From: Xenopus tropicalis
Taxonomy: Eukaryota; Chordata; Amphibia; Anura; Pipidae
DNA: 64,000 nt
NCBI RefSeq assembly: GCF_000004195.4
Contig: NC_030678.2
Coordinates: forward strand, 77,497,404 to 77,561,403
Reading direction: 5' to 3'
The notes beneath the pieces were generated by a model. It was not told where the DNA came from. It searched no databases and saw only the letters and a list, made by a program, of their open reading frames with translations. Made by a program: the position numbers and the translations under genes. Shown piece after piece: positions 32,580 through 41,155 of the stretch (position 1 is the stretch's first letter; every line of letters begins with the position of its first letter).

Positions 32580-34633
32580 CCAGTAACGGGGGAAAAAAAT
32601 CCCCAGCTCTGCAGCAGACGTTGCAGCAGACGTTCAAACATCATTAGGGTGGAATTCCAGCGAGTCTGGCTGTCGCAAATTAAACGCCTGACTGACAAGT
32701 TGTGCCGCCGCTGAATGTCAGCAAGGCGTGCCATGGCTGTGTAGGAACGTCTGAAATGGCCAGACACCTTCCTGGACTGCCTGAGAATGTCCTGCAATCC
32801 TGGGTACTTCGAGACAAACCGTTGGACTATCAAATTTAAAACATGTGCCATGCAGGGTACATGTGTTAAATTGCCCAGTCTCAGTGCTGCCAACAGATTG
32901 CTTCCGTTGTCACACACCACTTTTCCAATTTTCAGTTGGTGTGGGGTCAGCCACCGATCGGCCTGTGAGTGCAGAGATGACAGGAGTACAGATCCGGTAT
33001 GGTTTCTACTTTCCAGGCACGTCATGCCCAAGACAGCATGACAACGCCGTACCTGGCACGTCGAATAGCCTATGTGGAGCTGGGGGTGCACAGGTGTGGA
33101 GGAGGACACAGCAGCAAAGGAGGAAGAAGCCGAGGAAGAAGCCAAGTTAGAAGACGACTTAGAAGACGAGTTAGAGAGCAAAGGAGGAGTAGAGGTGGTG
33201 GCAGACCCGCATGCAACCCGTGGCGGTGACACCAACTCCACTGTTGTTGAACCACGCATTCCCTGCTTCCCAGCCATCACCAGGTTCACCCAGTGGGCAG
33301 TGTAGGTGACATACCTGCCCTGACCATGCTTGGAGGACCATGTGTCAGTAGTCATATGGACCTTTGCCCCAACACTAAATGACAGAGATGCAGTGATTTG
33401 GCTCTGCACATGCTGGTACAGGTGTGGTATTCCCTTCTGTGAAAAAAAATTGCGGCTGGGTACCTTCCACTGCGGTGTCCCAATTGCTACAAATTGGTGG
33501 AAAGCCTCAGAGTCCACCAGCTGGTATGGTAAAAGCTGGCGGGCTAAGAGTGCAGACAATCCAGCTGTCAGACGCCGGGCAAGGGGATGACTCGGAGGCA
33601 TTGGTTTCTTACGCTCAAACATGGCCCTCACAGAAACTTGGCTGGGGGCAGATGAGCAGGAACTGGAAGGCGGAGTGGAGGGTGGTTGAAACGGGTCAAG
33701 GACAGCAGAGGTAGAGCAGTAAGATGCTGCAGCAGAAGGAGGGTGGCTTAGCGTTTGGCTGCTGCCTTTGAGGTGTTGCTCCCATAGTGCTTTGTGTTTG
33801 GCGTTCATGTGCCTTCGCATAGCAGTTGTACCTAAGTGGGTGTTGGGCTTCCCAAGACTCAGTTTCTGACTGCACTCATTGCAAATTACAGCGCTTTTGT
33901 CAGAGGCACACACATTAAAAAAATGCCACACTGCTGAGCCTTTTGATGTGGGCTTTCTAGCAGTAACAGTAGAAGTTGGCGGGTGCGTTGGCTGGCTGAC
34001 CACAGGTGCCGATTCATGTTGTTGCCCTACTGTTCCCTGGGAGCTGTCCCTGCTTCTTCTAAGTCTTAATCTCCTCCTGCCTCTCTGACTCTCCGTCTCT
34101 CCATCTGAACTATCCTCCTCTTGCTCTTTTCTTGTGGGCACCCACAAAATATCACTCTCCTCATCATCATTCTCCTCAGATGCATCAATTTCTTCTGACA
34201 GCTCACAGAAGACAGCAGCAGCGGGGACCTCATCACACCTTATGTCCATCTCTGTTGTGTTGCCTGCCTGAATTATGATATCTGGTGTAACGTCCGCATC
34301 TACTTCATCTTCTTCTGGCAATAATGGTTGCGCATCACTCAGTTCAACAAACTCATGAGTAAATAACTCCTCTGACTCCAGTGAAGAAGGGGCGGCGGTG
34401 GTGGAGGAAGTGGTACGTGGGGTGCCCATAGCAGAGGAGGATGAGGATGTTGTGGCAAAGTTAGAAACAGTAGAGGATGGGGTGTGCTGTGTAAGCCAGT
34501 CAACTACCTCTTCAGCATTTTGGGAGTTCAGGGTAAGTGCCTTTGGAAAACTGGGCAATTTCCTAGGGCCACAGGATATCATAGCAGCACGGCCCCTAGT
34601 GCCTCTGCGTGGCGGCCTGCCTTTGCCTGGCAT
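32552..34633 (-). CDS. hAT transposase, N-terminal part with BED zinc finger
   Basis: The frame opens with ATG at 34633 (MPGKGRPPRRGTRGRAA) and runs 693 residues. After a serine-rich and acidic N-terminus there is a BED-type zinc finger at roughly residues 230-285 (SAVWHFFNVC...CNEC...HMNAKH, a C2H2 arrangement). Next comes the RNase H-like catalytic fold: KVHMTTDTWSS (the first acidic position), YVTYTAHWVN, VVCDNGSNLLAAL and VPCMAHVLNLIVQ, with TRWNST near the end. The frame ends shortly after FERLLQRLLQSWGFF, where the family would continue into the C-terminal half found in the next frame. The DNA-binding, catalytic and dimerisation parts are all present apart from that single shift. The gene is upstream-flanked by the 168-bp array. 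Confidence 0.85.
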   Translation of the reverse strand: MPGKGRPPRRGTRGRAAMISCGPRKLPSFPKALTLNSQNAEEVVDWLTQHTPSSTVSNFATTSSSSSAMGTPRTTSSTTAAPSSLESEELFTHEFVELSDAQPLLPEEDEVDADVTPDIIIQAGNTTEMDIRCDEVPAAAVFCELSEEIDASEENDDEESDILWVPTRKEQEEDSSDGETESQRGRRRLRLRRSRDSSQGTVGQQHESAPVVSQPTHPPTSTVTARKPTSKGSAVWHFFNVCASDKSAVICNECSQKLSLGKPNTHLGTTAMRRHMNAKHKALWEQHLKGSSQTLSHPPSAAASYCSTSAVLDPFQPPSTPPSSSCSSAPSQVSVRAMFERKKPMPPSHPLARRLTAGLSALLARQLLPYQLVDSEAFHQFVAIGTPQWKVPSRNFFSQKGIPHLYQHVQSQITASLSFSVGAKVHMTTDTWSSKHGQGRYVTYTAHWVNLVMAGKQGMRGSTTVELVSPPRVACGSATTSTPPLLSNSSSKSSSNLASSSASSSFAAVSSSTPVHPQLHIGYSTCQVRRCHAVLGMTCLESRNHTGSVLLSSLHSQADRWLTPHQLKIGKVVCDNGSNLLAALRLGNLTHVPCMAHVLNLIVQRFVSKYPGLQDILRQSRKVSGHFRRSYTAMARLADIQRRHNLSVRRLICDSQTRWNSTLMMFERLLQRLLQSWGFFSPVTGCLCATPAG

Positions 34634-34664
34634 TTTTTTTATTTTTACAAAACAACAACAACTT

Positions 34665-35480
34665 GGGTGATGTTTCTGGACACGGAATTATTATTGTTAT
34701 TTAGACAGATTGTGAAAAAGCTCACACAGCTAGGTGGCACTTGGTTGCAGACACTGGGCAACAAGGCCTGCAAGGGCAACGTATACAGTAGTGGATACGG
34801 AATATATTATTGCTGGTGGAAAACCGTCACTCAGGTTGTGTTTCTGGACACGGAATTATTATTGTAATTTAGACAGATTGTGAAAAAGCTCACACAGCTA
34901 GGTGGCACTTGGTTGCAGACACCGGGCAACAAGGCCTGCAAGGGCAACGTATACAGTAGTGGATACGGAATATATTATTGCTGGTGGAAAACCGTCACTC
35001 AGGTTGTGTTTCTGGACACGGAATTATTATTGTAATTTAGACAGATTGTGAAAAAGCTCACACAGCTAGGTGGCACTTGGTTGCAGACACCGGGCAACAA
35101 GGCCTGCAAGGGCAACGTATACAGTAGTGGATACGGAATATATTATTGCTGGTGGAAAACCGTCACTCAGGTTGTGTTTCTGGACACGGAATTATTATTG
35201 TAATTTAGACAGATTGTGAAAAAGCTCACACAGCTAGGTGGCACTTGGTTGCAGACACCGGGCAACAAGGCCTGCAAGGGCAACGTATACAGTAGTGGAT
35301 ACGGAATATATTATTGCTGGTGGAAAACCGTCACTCAGGTTGTGTTTCTGGACACGGAATTATTATTGTAATTTAGACAGATTGTGAAAAAGCTCACACA
35401 GCTAGGTGGCACTTGGTTGCAGACACCGGGCAACAAGGCCTGCAAGGGCAACGTATACAGTAGTGGATACGGAATATATT
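34665..35480. repeat. 168-bp tandem array, left part (about 5 copies)
   Basis: The same position in the unit (ctcacacagctaggtggcac) recurs at 34721, 34889, 35057, 35225 and 35393, an exact 168-bp period. The units are nearly identical. The array lies immediately upstream of the minus-strand transposase start, so it may include its promoter or 5' UTR; that is inference. It is cut at 35480 by the gypsy element and continues at 41151. Confidence 0.95.
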
Positions 35481-36149
35481 TGTAACAAAAGGTGCCTTAC
35501 CGGCACGGCGGGGACGCCCGCCGCGCCGTCCTCTTCATGCGCCGGCTTCCTTATAGTGGGCGCGCGCGTGCGCGCTTCCGCATTTAAAGGCGCATGCGCG
35601 CTGGCGTGATGACGTCAGCGCGCAATGGCGCGAAATTCAAAGGTATTTAAAGGGACGGTTGTTTACATTTTGTTGCCCGTGATAGGATTTGATCCTGGTG
35701 CTTTTCTGAGCCTTGTACACTTCGTTTCTGTATCCTGCCTTGTTGCCTTCCTGTGTTTTGACCCGGCTTGCTCCTGACTATTCTGATTATCCATATCTGA
35801 CCCCGGCTTGTACTTTGACTACGATTTCGTCTCCTCCTGCTGTATTGATTACCCGGTTTTGACCCTTGCCTGTCTGACTACCCTTGATTGCTGCCCGCCC
35901 CGACCCAGCCTGCCTGACGACGACCTTGTTTAACCCAATTCGTACCGTGATCTTTGGCCTAACTGACTTTTTACAGTCGTGCCCCATTGCTAGCCAGAGC
36001 TCCTGCTTTGCACCTCTCGTATAAGTCCAGGTGGCATCCGAGTAGCTGAGGGCTCCTCCCGAAGCCAAAGGCGGTCACGCTACTGGTGAAGCACGAGCTG
36101 AGACCAGGGTGCTTGGCACTAGCTCTGGTATTGGGTGCCGACCGTGACA
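35481..36149 (+). repeat. Gypsy 5' LTR
   Basis: It runs from TGTAACAAAAGG to CCGTGACA. A TATA-like TATTTAA lies at 35644-35650, and the probable RNA start is near 35675, 31 bp downstream, judging by the primer-binding site complement. Direct comparison with 40460-41150 shows one substitution and one 22-bp length difference. Confidence 0.95.
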
Positions 36150-36150
36150 T

Positions 36151-36160
36151 TATCACGGGC
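36151..36160 (+). promoter_or_regulatory. Gypsy primer-binding site, self-priming type
   Basis: The ten bases TATCACGGGC one base after the 5' LTR are the exact reverse complement of GCCCGTGATA at 35675-35684 in the LTR. That place is 31 bp after a TATA-like box and so fits the RNA 5' end. I see no TGG-type tRNA-complement here. Tf1 and sushi-like elements are known to prime with their own RNA 5' end, which this matches. Confidence 0.8.
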
Positions 36161-36161
36161 C

Positions 36162-37157
36162 ATGGAGGACCAAGATCACGTTGAGTCCGCTGCTGCTCCT
36201 CCCACTCCATCTGCTACTACTGAAGCGCTTCTTACTACCCTGCTACAGCGCTTGGAGGATCAGGAGCAAAAACAGAATTATCTCCTGCAGGGTTTTCACA
36301 ACCTAACCCGCCAGCTGGAGACTACGCAATCTCCGCAGCAGCAACCTGTTCCTAGTTTTTCTCCTTCTGTGGGGGCATCTGCTATGGGAGGTAACACCTA
36401 TAGGCCCCAGGAGCCCAAAATTGCATTTCCTGAGAAATTCTCTGGGGACAGGTCCAAATTTTTCGTCTTCAAAGAGGCATGTAAACTATATCTTAGCTTT
36501 TTCCCTCATTCTTTCCCTTCTGGTGTGGAAAAAGTAAAATTTGTTATGACCCTTCTAGTGGGGGATCCCCAAGTTTGGGCCCTTAGACTGCTTCCCTCTG
36601 ATCCTGCCCGTTTTTCCCTTGATGTATTCTTTGATACTATGGCAGTTCTTTACGATGACCCAGATCGTGCATCATCAGCCGATTCAGCAATTCGTAAACT
36701 GCGCCAAGGGAGGCGGGAGGTAGAGGTATACTGCACAGAGTTCCGCCGGTGGGCAGGAGAAACTGAGTGGAACGATGCGGCCCTGCGCAGTCAGTTCCGT
36801 GTCGGGTTATCTGACTCTATTAAAGATAGTCTGGTGAATTACCCCTTGTCGTCCAGTCTAGATGATCTCATGTCCCTAGTCATCCAGATCGATAGGAGAC
36901 AGAGGGAGAGAAGGAGTGAGAGGGGTCATGCTAATTTTTCTGGGGTTTCTTATATGGGACCTGACTTGGTGCCCAATGTCAAGTCTTTGGTTTCCCCTGT
37001 GTCTCCACCTCAGGAGGAGCCTATGCAACTAGGCCTATTCCATCTCTCTCCTGAGGAAAAGACACGCAGGCGGACCCTTGGGTTATGTATATATTGCGGG
37101 GACAAGGGTCATTTTCTGAAGCAATGCACTAAGAGGCCGGGAAACGCCCCAGCCTAA
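36162..37157 (+). CDS. gag: Gypsy Gag
   Basis: The first ATG after the primer-binding site (36162, MEDQDHVESAAAPPTPS) is chosen as start; the open frame extends slightly upstream without a better ATG. The 331-residue protein has a coiled region (LLTTLLQRLEDQEQKQNYLL), the family's capsid core (FSGDRSKFFVFKEACKLYL, VEVYCTEFRRWAGETEW) and a C-terminal zinc knuckle CIYCGDKGHFLKQC of CX2CX4HX4C type. Gag forms the cytoplasmic particle and packages RNA. Its TAA at 37155-37157 lies 9 nt after a GGGAAAC slippery site that gives access to pol. The capsid fold is of the type that gave rise to the vertebrate PEG10/RTL genes. Confidence 0.9.
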   Translation: MEDQDHVESAAAPPTPSATTEALLTTLLQRLEDQEQKQNYLLQGFHNLTRQLETTQSPQQQPVPSFSPSVGASAMGGNTYRPQEPKIAFPEKFSGDRSKFFVFKEACKLYLSFFPHSFPSGVEKVKFVMTLLVGDPQVWALRLLPSDPARFSLDVFFDTMAVLYDDPDRASSADSAIRKLRQGRREVEVYCTEFRRWAGETEWNDAALRSQFRVGLSDSIKDSLVNYPLSSSLDDLMSLVIQIDRRQRERRSERGHANFSGVSYMGPDLVPNVKSLVSPVSPPQEEPMQLGLFHLSPEEKTRRRTLGLCIYCGDKGHFLKQCTKRPGNAPA

Positions 37158-37179
37158 ATGAAGAAGGGGAGCTTCATTT
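37139..37179 (+). promoter_or_regulatory. Programmed -1 frameshift signal between gag and pol
   Basis: The heptamer G GGA AAC (37139-37145) is in the correct gag phase (codons GGA at 37140, AAC at 37143). Slipping back one base puts ribosomes in the pol frame, which is open from this point. Downstream, CCCC (37147-37150) can pair with GGGG (37166-37169), and AAATGAAG (37156-37163) pairs exactly with CTTCATTT (37172-37179). That order gives an H-type pseudoknot. GGGAAAC is the slippery site known from sushi-derived PEG10. Confidence 0.8.
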
Positions 37180-40100
37180 GGGTGCAGGCGTTTCCTCTCC
37201 CCAATTTGCCTCCAAGGTTCAGCTACCAGTCAAACTGACCTGGCCTTCGGGCTCTATTAACTTGTCCGCTTTTGTGGACTCTGGGGCCGAGGGTAACTTT
37301 TTAGATGCCACGTTTGCAGCCAGACACGGCATTCCTGTGGTTCCTCTAGATGTTCCCATGAGAATTTTAGCGGTGGACAGAAGACCCCTAGGCTCAGGGG
37401 TGGTAAATAAGAAAACCATCTTCTTATCATTAAGTACGAATGATGTTCATAGTGAGGAGATAGCCTTTTTCCTCATCGAAGGTGCTTCTTCTCCTCTCAT
37501 TTTGGGGTTACCCTGGCTCCAGGCTCATAATCCCCTGATTAACTGGGTTACGGGGGAGGTCACTCAATGGGGTGATGGTTGTAGGGGTGTTTGTATTCCT
37601 CCTGTTTTTGCGAACACCTTACTAGAGGGTTTACCTGCAGCCTATTCGGCTTTCGCTGATGTTTTTTCCAAAAGGGCTGCCGAGACCTTACCTCCGCACA
37701 GACAGTATGACTGTCCCATTGACCTGGTTTCAGGCGCCTCACTTCCTCGGGGTCGCACATATCCTCTTTCCCTACCTGAATCTCGGTCTATGAGGGAATA
37801 TATCCAGGAAAACCTCGAAAGGGGTTTTATTCGGCCCTCTAGTTCCCCTGCAGGTGCGGGCTTTTTCTTTGTGGGTAAGAAGGATGGTAGTCTTCGCCCT
37901 TGTATTGACTACAGAGGTTTAAATAAGGTCACAGTTAAAAACCGCTACCCCCTTCCTCTAATTTCAGACTTGTTCGACCAGGTCAAGGGGGCTAAAATCT
38001 ATACCAGGCTCGATCTGAGAGGGGCATACAATCTCATTCGTATTAGAGAAGGGGATGAGTGGAAAACTGCTTTTAACACCCGAGACGGCCACTACGAATA
38101 TTTAGTAATGCCCTTCGGGCTCTGTAACGCCCCCGCAGTTTTTCAGGAATTTGTCAATGACATTTTCCGTGATTTACTAGGGGTATTTGTAGTGGTCTAC
38201 CTAGACGATATTCTTATTTTCTCGTCTAATCTCAATGAACATCGTATCCATGTTTGTGAAGTCTTAAAAAGGCTAAGGGAGAATAACCTGTATGCGAAAC
38301 TTGAAAAATGTATCTTTGAGGTCTCTTCGGTCCAGTTTTTGGGGTTTATTATTACCAGCAAAGGTCTAGAGATGGATCCTGGTAAGGTGAAAGCGGTCCT
38401 GGACTGGGCACAACCTCTTTCTTTACGTGCTGTACAAAGGTTTCTTGGGTTTGCCAATTATTATCGTCAATTTATTAAGAATTTTTCCCTTATTGTAGCC
38501 CCCATCACGAATCTAACTAAGAAGGGCGCTGATCCCAGTATGTGGTCCCCTGAGGCTGTTCAAGCTTTTGAAACTCTTAAGAAAGAGTTCAGTTCTGCCT
38601 CTTTCCTTAAATACCCCGATTCTGCACTCCCTTTCATTGTAGAAGTAGATGCATCTGAGGTAGGAGCTGGGGCAGTCCTTTCTCAAAGACACCCGATGAC
38701 CAACAAATTGCATCCCTGTGCTTTTTTTTCCAAGAAGTTTTTACCCGCGGAGGTAAATTACGATATAGGGAACAGGGAGTTGTTGGCGGTCAAATTGGCC
38801 TTTGAGGAATGGCGTCATCTCTTAGAGGGGGCTAAGCATCCGGTGACGGTCTATACGGACCATAAAAATTTACTTTACATTGAGTCCGCTAAGCGCTTGA
38901 ACCCAAGACAAGCCAGATGGGCTTTATTTTTTTCAAGGTTCAATTTTGTTTTAACTTTTAGGCCTGGTTCAAAAAATACCAAGGCAGATGCACTCTCTAG
39001 GAGTTTCAATTCTGTTTCCTCCGACTCTAGTGAATGTACTCCCATCATTCCCAGGGAGATTGTTGTTGCAACCTTGGAGTCCGATCTCTCTTCCTTATTA
39101 TCTCCTTTACAATCTTCTGCCCCTGTTGAAACCCCATCAGGTAAATGGTTTGTTCCTGAAAAACTTAGGGAACAAGTTTTAAGAGAGGTCCATGATTCTA
39201 AAATAGCAGGCCATCCAGGTATTGCAAAAACTGTTTCTTTATTGTCCCGTCATGTTTGGTGGCCTTCCTTTAAACAGGACGCTAAAACTTTTGTCAATTC
39301 CTGTGCAGTCTGCCAACGCTCTAAGCCATCTCATCATCTGTCCCAGGGTCTCTTAAATCCCTTACCCATCCCAGTGAAACCATGGTCTCACATTTCTATG
39401 GATTTTATTGTGGAATTGCCTCCTTCCCAGGGTAAGACAGTGATTTGGGTGGTGGTCGATAGGTTCAGTAAGATGGCTCACTTTATGTCTTTACCACAAC
39501 TCCCTTCTGCTAAGGTCCTGGCTGACTTATTCATCACACACATTTTTAAGTTTCATGGGTTTCCTGAAAATATTATTTCTGACAGGGGGGTTCAGTTTGT
39601 TTCTAAATTTTGGCGTGCTTTCTGTTCTTTGGTTGGTACAGAATTGTCTTTTTCCTCTGCCTATCACCCCCAAACGAATGGTCAAACCGAAAGGGTGAAT
39701 CAGTCCCTTGAGCAGTATCTCAGGTGCTATGTATCCGATAACCAGTCCACATGGTCTGAACTGCTTCCTTGGGCAGAATTTGCTTACAATAATGCTACCC
39801 ATTCCTCCTCAGGGAGGTCTCCTTTTTTTGTCGTTTATGGGTTGCACCCCAAAGCATTTTCTTTTTCTGGCTCTAATTCCCCGGTACCCTCTGCCAATTC
39901 CTCTGTCTTAAAATGTTCTGAAATATGGTCGTCAGTTCATGATTCATTGTCGGCAGCTTCCCTAGCCCAGAAAAAAGCTGCTGACAAATCCCGTAGGGAG
40001 GCTCCCCAGTACAAGGTGGGGGATTTGGTATGGTTATCTACCAAAAATATTAAGTTGAAGGTCCCCTCTCCCAAACTGGGTCCCAGGTTCATTGGTCCAT

Positions 40101-40447
40101 ATCCCATCATTGCAATAATTAACTCATCTTCTGTCCGTCTTCAGTTACCTCCTAATTTCAAGATTACTAATACCTTTCACGTTTCTCTCCTAAAACCTGC
40201 TTCTAATACTCGTGGTATGCCTGTTCCTCCCCCAGTGTTGGTTGAAGGTCAGCCTGAGTACGAGATCCAGGAGTTCCTCGACTCCCGCCTGGTGAGAGGT
40301 AGGTTACAATATCTCACCAGGTGGAAGGGCTTCGGTCCTGAGGAGAACTCCTGGGTTTCAGTTGATGACATCAAGGCTGATCGCCTCAGGAAGCAATTCC
40401 ATTCAAGGTTTCCTGAGAAGCCTGGGGGTCCAGTGGCCCCCCCCTAG
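37139..40447 (+). CDS. pol: Gypsy Pol polyprotein
   Basis: The frame is entered by -1 frameshifting at 37139 and ends with TAG at 40445-40447. Counting from the TTG at 37178 it has 1089 residues. The domains in order are: aspartic protease with DSGA (about residues 34-37); RT with RPCIDYRGLNKVTVKNRYPL, LDLRGAYNLIRI and the YLDD box (341-344); RNase H (VEVDASEVGAGAVLSQ, near 490); integrase zinc finger (HDSKIAGHPG...CAVCQRSK, about 671-712); integrase core with acidic residues in MDFIVELP, SDRG and the ERVNQSL segment; and a chromodomain (about 1027-1080, YEIQEFLDSRLVRGRLQYLT, RWKGFG). No key residue is seen to be missing. The product would make cDNA and integrate it. Because LTRs are nearly identical, it may be active. 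Confidence 0.95.
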   Translation, partial: GKRPSLNEEGELHLGAGVSSPQFASKVQLPVKLTWPSGSINLSAFVDSGAEGNFLDATFAARHGIPVVPLDVPMRILAVDRRPLGSGVVNKKTIFLSLSTNDVHSEEIAFFLIEGASSPLILGLPWLQAHNPLINWVTGEVTQWGDGCRGVCIPPVFANTLLEGLPAAYSAFADVFSKRAAETLPPHRQYDCPIDLVSGASLPRGRTYPLSLPESRSMREYIQENLERGFIRPSSSPAGAGFFFVGKKDGSLRPCIDYRGLNKVTVKNRYPLPLISDLFDQVKGAKIYTRLDLRGAYNLIRIREGDEWKTAFNTRDGHYEYLVMPFGLCNAPAVFQEFVNDIFRDLLGVFVVVYLDDILIFSSNLNEHRIHVCEVLKRLRENNLYAKLEKCIFEVSSVQFLGFIITSKGLEMDPGKVKAVLDWAQPLSLRAVQRFLGFANYYRQFIKNFSLIVAPITNLTKKGADPSMWSPEAVQAFETLKKEFSSASFLKYPDSALPFIVEVDASEVGAGAVLSQRHPMTNKLHPCAFFSKKFLPAEVNYDIGNRELLAVKLAFEEWRHLLEGAKHPVTVYTDHKNLLYIESAKRLNPRQARWALFFSRFNFVLTFRPGSKNTKADALSRSFNSVSSDSSECTPIIPREIVVATLESDLSSLLSPLQSSAPVETPSGKWFVPEKLREQVLREVHDSKIAGHPGIAKTVSLLSRHVWWPSFKQDAKTFVNSCAVCQRSKPSHHLSQGLLNPLPIPVKPWSHISMDFIVELPPSQGKTVIWVVVDRFSKMAHFMSLPQLPSAKVLADLFITHIFKFHGFPENIISDRGVQFVSKFWRAFCSLVGTELSFSSAYHPQTNGQTERVNQSLEQYLRCYVSDNQSTWSELLPWAEFAYNNATHSSSGRSPFFVVYGLHPKAFSFSGSNSPVPSANSSVLKCSEIWSSVHDSLSAASLAQKKAADKSRREAPQYKVGDLVWLSTKNIKLKVPSPKLGPRFIGPYPIIAIINSSSVRLQLPPNFKITNTFHVSLLKPASNTRGMPVPPPVLVEGQPEYEIQEFLDSRLVRGRLQYLTRWKGFGPEENSWVSVDDIKADRLRKQFHSRFPEKPGGPVAPP

Positions 40448-40456
40448 AGAGGGGGG
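40446..40456 (+). promoter_or_regulatory. Gypsy polypurine tract
   Basis: The purine run AGAGAGGGGGG just after the pol stop is followed by TAA and the 3' LTR TG. It is in the position expected for the plus-strand DNA primer. Confidence 0.8.
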
Positions 40457-40459
40457 TAA

Positions 40460-41150
40460 TGTAACAAAAGGTGCCTTACCGGCACGGCGGGGACGCCCGC
40501 CGCCGTCAGCGGGGACGCCCGCCGCGCCGTCCTCTTCATGCGCCGGCTTCCTTATAGTGGGCGCGCGCGTGCGCGCTTCCGCATTTAAAGGCGCATGCGC
40601 GCTGGCGTGATGACGTCAGCGCGCAATGGCGCGAAATTCAAAGGTATTTAAAGGGACGGTTGTTTACATTTTGTTGTCCGTGATAGGATTTGATCCTGGT
40701 GCTTTTCTGAGCCTTGTACACTTCGTTTCTGTATCCTGCCTTGTTGCCTTCCTGTGTTTTGACCCGGCTTGCTCCTGACTATTCTGATTATCCATATCTG
40801 ACCCCGGCTTGTACTTTGACTACGATTTCGTCTCCTCCTGCTGTATTGATTACCCGGTTTTGACCCTTGCCTGTCTGACTACCCTTGATTGCTGCCCGCC
40901 CCGACCCAGCCTGCCTGACGACGACCTTGTTTAACCCAATTCGTACCGTGATCTTTGGCCTAACTGACTTTTTACAGTCGTGCCCCATTGCTAGCCAGAG
41001 CTCCTGCTTTGCACCTCTCGTATAAGTCCAGGTGGCATCCGAGTAGCTGAGGGCTCCTCCCGAAGCCAAAGGCGGTCACGCTACTGGTGAAGCACGAGCT
41101 GAGACCAGGGTGCTTGGCACTAGCTCTGGTATTGGGTGCCGACCGTGACA
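40460..41150 (+). repeat. Gypsy 3' LTR
   Basis: It is a 691-bp copy of the 5' LTR with one extra 22-bp tandem duplication (cgtcagcggggacgcc region near 40501-40523) and T instead of C at 40677. That substitution falls inside the self-priming complement, turning GCCCGTGATA into GTCCGTGATA. Confidence 0.95.
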
Positions 41151-41155
41151 ATATT

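Larger units (their letters stand above)
35481..41150 (+). mobile_element. Ty3/gypsy chromodomain retrotransposon, apparently intact
   Basis: Two LTRs (669 and 691 bp) enclose a gag frame and a 1089-codon pol frame with no internal stop. The 5-bp duplication ATATT (35476-35480 and 41151-41155) is made from the interrupted 168-bp repeat unit. The LTRs differ by one substitution (C at 35676, T at 40677) and one 22-bp duplication in the 3' LTR near 40501-40523, so insertion is recent. The self-priming site, GGGAAAC frameshift site and C-terminal chromodomain place it with sushi/Tf1-like chromoviruses of Ty3/gypsy (Metaviridae). Confidence 0.95.

Noticed and set aside
35787..36068. 93-codon minus-strand open frame, identical at 40788-41069
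   Set aside because: Both copies are inside the gypsy LTRs; it is a shadow of LTR sequence with no recognised protein.
36135..36161. Upstream extension of the gypsy gag frame
   Set aside because: It would begin inside the LTR without an ATG; the ATG at 36162 after the primer-binding site is the better start.
37219..37419. Minus-strand open frames across the gypsy pol region (also 37560, 38197, 38513, 39527)
   Set aside because: They are antisense shadows of the strongly supported pol frame.
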